A DNA stretch of 64,000 nucleotides from JBARDN01 sp050736695 (GTDB lineage Bacteria > Desulfobacterota > Binatia > Binatales > Binataceae): positions 1 to 64,000 of the forward strand of contig JBOHWH010000030.1 of the NCBI GenBank assembly GCA_050736695.1, in the 5' to 3' direction. Below the pieces are notes generated by a model. The model had not been told where the DNA came from and searched no databases. It saw nothing but the letters and a program-made list of their open reading frames with translations. Position 1 is the stretch's first letter. Every line of letters starts with the position of its first letter. This document shows positions 60,736 to 64,000 of this stretch, piece by piece. Made by a program: the position numbers and the translations under genes.

Positions 60736-62781
60736 TTACCCGGCAGCGGCGCGCAATTTAGATTGACCGCGCGGCGGAGTGGCAGCGGCATCTTGGGTCA
60801 GTCGGAAGCATCGGAAGAATGTTCGGAAGTCGTCGGCGGCGCCGCGAAAGCGCAGCAGGTTTTCTTTTACCGCGCGCTCGGCGCTCAGCTCGCCGCGGCT
60901 CACAAGAGTCCAGCTCTCGGTCCCGCAATAGATGGTCAGGTCGGGCTCGCGCAAATCGCCCTGGCTGCTAAGGCATCGCCCTTCCCGGACCTCGACGTAG
61001 TAGCTGCCCGGCTCAGCGCCTGAAACAACGAACTGGACCGCCAAGCTGATTTCGGTCGCGCGTTTGCGATCGAACAGAAACGGCAGGCCAAGGATGAACG
61101 TCTCCGCCGAGCCCGTGCCGAGCCCGATTCGGCGGATGTAAAGGGCAGGATATACCTTGCTGAGCGGGGCGAGCACACCTAACAGAGTGATTGCCGACAA
61201 TATTGCCAACTCGTGAGTGTCGGCCGGCGTGCGATACGCTACTGCCGCAAGAATCGCGAAGGCCGCCGCCCACGCCGCCGCCAGATGCCTGCTGATACGT
61301 GCGAACGATGGACTCTTCTGCATCCACGCCGGGTACGCGCGGCGCATCCAGTAGCCGGTGAACGGTTCGGCGCCGAATAGCTGCGGCGCAATCGCGACGG
61401 TAGCGCACGACGCAAACATCCACGCGGGCGCATATGCGACGAACAAGCCGATGACGCCGCCCAGGTACGCGACTTGTCCGGCGAAGAAAAAAATCACGAT
61501 CGCCAGATCGAAAGTCTTGGTTTCTTCGGCCGCGCTGGCGGCGAGCAGGTAGATAAGATCTACCACTTCTCCGATTAGGAGCGAGGTTGCATCTCCGGCT
61601 TGAAATCCGATCATCGCGGCGGCGAATGCGGCGATCGGCAGAATACTTCCGAGGTAAGAGAAAAATGCATTCCAGATGATGCCGCGATTTGGGCGCGCGG
61701 AATCGTTGCGGCCCGTAAGCGCCAGCGAGATTTCCGCGATGGTGCCGCCGCCCGCAAAGCTATGCAGATGAAACTCGGCATGCTCGCCATAAAATGCGTG
61801 CAGCCGATCGCGCAGATTCGCCAGCCCCACGCCGTCGGATTTTCGCTCGCGCGCGCGCTCGGGCTGGAAGCCGACGCCATTGTCCTCGACGCGGATATGC
61901 AGCAGGTCACCGTCGCGCCACGCCGCGATCGAGATTGTGCCGGCGCAGGTTCCATTGAGCAGTCCATGCGCCACGGCGTTTTCCACCAAAGGCTGGATGA
62001 GCAGCGGGGGCACGTGGATTTCGCGCACGTCGGACGCGATCTCGGTGTGTACGCTAATCCGATCTCCGGAACGCGCGCGCTCGAGCTCGAGGTACGAGGC
62101 TACCGCCGCCAACTCGTCGCTAAGCGGCGCCATCTTGGCCCGGCTGCGGCCCATCGAGTAGCGCAGCACGCCAGCCAGTTGCAGGATCAGTTTTTCCGCG
62201 CGCGCGGGCTGGACGGCGGCCGCCTCTGCGATGACGTTGAGCGAGTTGAACAAAAAATGATGATTGAGCTGGCTGCGCAGCGCGTCGAGTTGTGCGGTCA
62301 ACGCGAGCTCGCGCAAACGGCGCTGTTCCTGGCTGGCGCTGTCGAGCGCAAGGCCGCCAAGAATCATGTAGAGCGTTGCGCCCACAATCACGACCAGGTT
62401 GGCGACCGCGGGCGAAAGCGCATAAGCCGCTGCGATCACTTGCGGAACATGCGCAAAGCGCGTCCAGAGATGAAATGAGATGAGCATCCCGTTGCCGAAC
62501 AGCACCACGCCGAGCATCACCTGCACCAGGATGCGCAGCACCAGGAGACCGCGCAGGCGCGGCACGATCCATCGCCATACCGCGAACGTGATCACCGCGA
62601 AGATGCCGGCATTCAGCAGGTGAAATTCCGAATAGAGAACCACCATCGGCGACGCGCTGCCGGTCAGCCATTGGCCGAGCAGATCGAGCGGGACGTTCAA
62701 CATCCCTGCGACCAGCGCGAAAACGATTTGCGGGTAGAGCAGGCTCCGGTTTGCGCGCCGCGTGGGTGGAATTGCTTTCAT
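60736..62781 (-). CDS. LytS/YpdA-type sensor histidine kinase with C-terminal SCP2-like domain
   Basis: A 681-residue protein. Residues about 15-145 hold four or five membrane helices. The kinase part has LDALRSQLNHHFLFNSLNVI (phospho-His175) and HATPase boxes QPLVENAVAHG, EDNGVGF and GVGLANLRDRL. After about 360 come six to seven more helices (about 370-560), then a soluble C-terminal domain (about 585-665: YYVEVREGRC, EPDLTIYCGTESW, GELSAERAVKENLLRFRG) that fits the SCP2 sterol-transfer fold. The N-terminal half is ordinary LytS-type; the C-terminal membrane-plus-SCP2 extension is not. The partner response regulator lies 14 bases upstream. Confidence 0.8.
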   Translation of the reverse strand: MKAIPPTRRANRSLLYPQIVFALVAGMLNVPLDLLGQWLTGSASPMVVLYSEFHLLNAGIFAVITFAVWRWIVPRLRGLLVLRILVQVMLGVVLFGNGMLISFHLWTRFAHVPQVIAAAYALSPAVANLVVIVGATLYMILGGLALDSASQEQRRLRELALTAQLDALRSQLNHHFLFNSLNVIAEAAAVQPARAEKLILQLAGVLRYSMGRSRAKMAPLSDELAAVASYLELERARSGDRISVHTEIASDVREIHVPPLLIQPLVENAVAHGLLNGTCAGTISIAAWRDGDLLHIRVEDNGVGFQPERARERKSDGVGLANLRDRLHAFYGEHAEFHLHSFAGGGTIAEISLALTGRNDSARPNRGIIWNAFFSYLGSILPIAAFAAAMIGFQAGDATSLLIGEVVDLIYLLAASAAEETKTFDLAIVIFFFAGQVAYLGGVIGLFVAYAPAWMFASCATVAIAPQLFGAEPFTGYWMRRAYPAWMQKSPSFARISRHLAAAWAAAFAILAAVAYRTPADTHELAILSAITLLGVLAPLSKVYPALYIRRIGLGTGSAETFILGLPFLFDRKRATEISLAVQFVVSGAEPGSYYVEVREGRCLSSQGDLREPDLTIYCGTESWTLVSRGELSAERAVKENLLRFRGAADDFRTFFRCFRLTQDAAATPPRGQSKLRAAAG

Positions 62782-62795
62782 CGCTCGCGCAGCCC

Positions 62796-63584
62796 TCAGT
62801 AATTGAGCATCTCGCCGAGCAGCCTGGCCTGGCGCCGGCTGACCTCGATCTGTTCCAGTGGTTCCAGGGTGGCGAAGCGGACCACATAGCGGCCGCCGAA
62901 CCAGGGATGGATCTCGCTGGCGAGGTCGAGGTTGATCAGCGTCGAGCGATTGGCGCGGAAAAAGCGCCGCGGCTCTAAAATCGCCTCGAGTTCGCGCAGC
63001 GAGCGCCGCACAGGCAATCGGCGCCCGCGAACGCGCGCATACACCGCGTCGCCTTCAGCCACGAAATAGAAAATCTCAGCCGGCTTGGCGAGCACAATAT
63101 GCTCCTTGTCGTGCAGCGCGATCCGATGCGCGCCCGGCTCGGCGCCGCCGGTAATCCTGCGCAACAGATCGCTCATCTGCAGCGGAGGCTCGGCGGCATG
63201 GATTCGCGCGCGCACCCGCTCGAGCGCGGTGTCCACGCGCTGTTGCTCGTAGGGCTTCAGCAGGAAGTCGATCGCCTCGACCTCAAAGGCCTGGATCGCG
63301 TACGAATCGTAGGCGGTCGAGAAGATTACGTGCGGCCGGTCGCTTAGGCGCTGCAAAACCTCCAGACCCGAAATATCCGGCAGCTTGATATCGAGCATCA
63401 CAAGGCTAGGGCTGGCGCGCTCGATAAGCGCAATCGCTTCGGCGCCGGTTGCCGCTTCGCCGGTGATCTCGACATCGGGATGCGCGCGCAGGAACCTGGC
63501 CAGCCGCGATCGCGCGGGCGCTTCGTCCTCTACGATTAGCGTTCGAATCGGCCGGAGAGCGCCGGGCTGTTGGGTCTCGTGCAT
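62796..63584 (-). CDS. LytTR-family response regulator
   Basis: A 262-residue regulator. The receiver domain has the acidic pair EDE near the N-terminus, phospho-acceptor Asp65 in LVMLDIKLPD, and TAYDSYAIQAFEVEAIDFLLKP with the conserved lysine. The C-terminal LytTR DNA-binding domain has IFYFVAEGDAVYARV, RSLRELEAIL and FFRANRSTLINLDLASEI. It is transcribed ahead of, and paired with, the LytS-type kinase 14 bases downstream. No target site is evident. Confidence 0.95.
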   Translation of the reverse strand: MHETQQPGALRPIRTLIVEDEAPARSRLARFLRAHPDVEITGEAATGAEAIALIERASPSLVMLDIKLPDISGLEVLQRLSDRPHVIFSTAYDSYAIQAFEVEAIDFLLKPYEQQRVDTALERVRARIHAAEPPLQMSDLLRRITGGAEPGAHRIALHDKEHIVLAKPAEIFYFVAEGDAVYARVRGRRLPVRRSLRELEAILEPRRFFRANRSTLINLDLASEIHPWFGGRYVVRFATLEPLEQIEVSRRQARLLGEMLNY

Positions 63585-63746
63585 CGCGCTTATCTAAAGC
63601 CGACAGTTATCAGCCGTACATCCAATCTGTCCACGCCAATTTGTCGCTTTCAATATGTCCCGGCCGATGATCGCGGGCCATACATTTCAGCCCAGCGGCT
63701 CTATGGCCGACACGGACGGCGCCTGCTGGCGACGAGCGGCGATCCG

Positions 63747-64000
63747 CTACCTCAGGGACTTGTACACCAGTCCCTGGAAGTGCTGGATGCCGCGTTCGCG
63801 CGACAGCATCAGGCTGCCGTGTTCGATTACTCCGGAGCGCATCCCGCGCTGCACCGATTCGCACAGCACCACGTCTTCGCGGGTCACCAGGTCGCTCAGC
63901 TCGGCGTAGTTGCGAATCTCTGGCTCGGTCGTGCCTTCGGCGAAAAAATAATCGACCGTCTCGTGAGTATGGCCCGCGTCGATCGGATGCGCGCAGATCA
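63747..64000 (-). CDS. Rieske aromatic ring-hydroxylating oxygenase, alpha subunit, C-terminal part
   Basis: The gene runs off the right edge, and about 84 C-terminal codons are visible. The reading ends LCESVQRGMRSG, IEHGSLMLSRERGIQHFQGLVYKSLR, matching the usual end of large subunits of Rieske non-heme iron oxygenases (CE-x-VQRG...GVHHFQ). The Rieske centre and iron ligands lie outside the window. The frame has no internal stop up to the edge. Confidence 0.8.
   Translation of the reverse strand, partial: ICAHPIDAGHTHETVDYFFAEGTTEPEIRNYAELSDLVTREDVVLCESVQRGMRSGVIEHGSLMLSRERGIQHFQGLVYKSLR

Noticed and set aside
1..64000. CRISPR arrays, prophage or insertion sequences with transposase
   Set aside because: No regularly spaced repeats, cas genes, phage structural genes or transposase motifs (DDE, HUH, serine or tyrosine recombinase) were seen.

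Overview
The window is about 64 kb of high-GC bacterial chromosome. Single-copy housekeeping genes (smc, ftsY, zapA, rny, lgt, def, ispE, trxB, dtd) alternate with lipid- and aromatic-compound genes: two crotonases, a PhyH-type dioxygenase, two SDRs, an MDR reductase, a Rieske oxygenase end, a cobalt-type nitrile hydratase and MeaB. Gram-negative traits are MlaC, an RND exporter and lipoprotein maturation. The order zapB-zapA-(6S-like RNA)-5-FCL-rny, together with GldA/F/G and DUF4340 genes, points to a deltaproteobacteria-like soil lineage. Candidatus Binatota is my best guess, by inference only.

1-16 kb: a minus-strand dtd/DUF1285-like/trmL cluster, then lgt, a TlpA-like thioredoxin, a C-terminal processing protease and its terminator. 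A decayed bioA lies next to an intact bioD. After these come a crotonase, trxB, moaC, an RlmI-like methyltransferase, a YCF48 propeller protein paired with an RND transporter, a VOC protein, YceI and an unknown exported protein.

16-22 kb: a ParB-domain gene and a membrane acyltransferase were probably once neighbours. They are now separated by about 3.8 kb of Rhs/YD-repeat fragments: three partial cores, two unrelated C-terminal tips and two small membrane proteins that could be immunity proteins. The insert is bounded by a 164-bp direct repeat, about 96% identical, made of the ParB 3' end and the acyltransferase 3' end.

22-37 kb: RNase G, a candidate structured RNA, an HNH endonuclease, SMC, a DUF2971-like protein, PhyH, an SDR, FtsY, ZapB-like, ZapA, a 6S-like RNA, 5-formyl-THF cyclo-ligase, RNase Y and a ferritin-like protein.

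37.6-43.8 kb: two tRNA genes (Gln, Glu) are followed by an island of lower GC. It encodes a HIT protein, a membrane protein, a D12-class adenine methyltransferase and an 891-residue protein. That large protein appears to join PEP-synthase/rifampicin-phosphotransferase-like ATP-grasp regions, a phosphohistidine (GG-x-x-SHA) motif and a MazG-like NTP pyrophosphohydrolase. I regard this as the best candidate for an undescribed system, perhaps nucleotide-based defence. A decayed DUF433 antitoxin gene lies at its right edge.

43.8-64 kb: exported MsrA, a crotonase, an MDR reductase, MlaC, peptide deformylase, a Gld-type ABC exporter operon, and a nitrile hydratase operon (beta, alpha, accessory) with a 153-bp MITE directly upstream. 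Then come a SIS protein, an SDR, tRNA-Met, a PP2A-like phosphatase, MeaB, IspE, and a LytS/LytTR two-component pair whose kinase carries an unusual C-terminal SCP2-like domain. The window ends inside a Rieske oxygenase gene.
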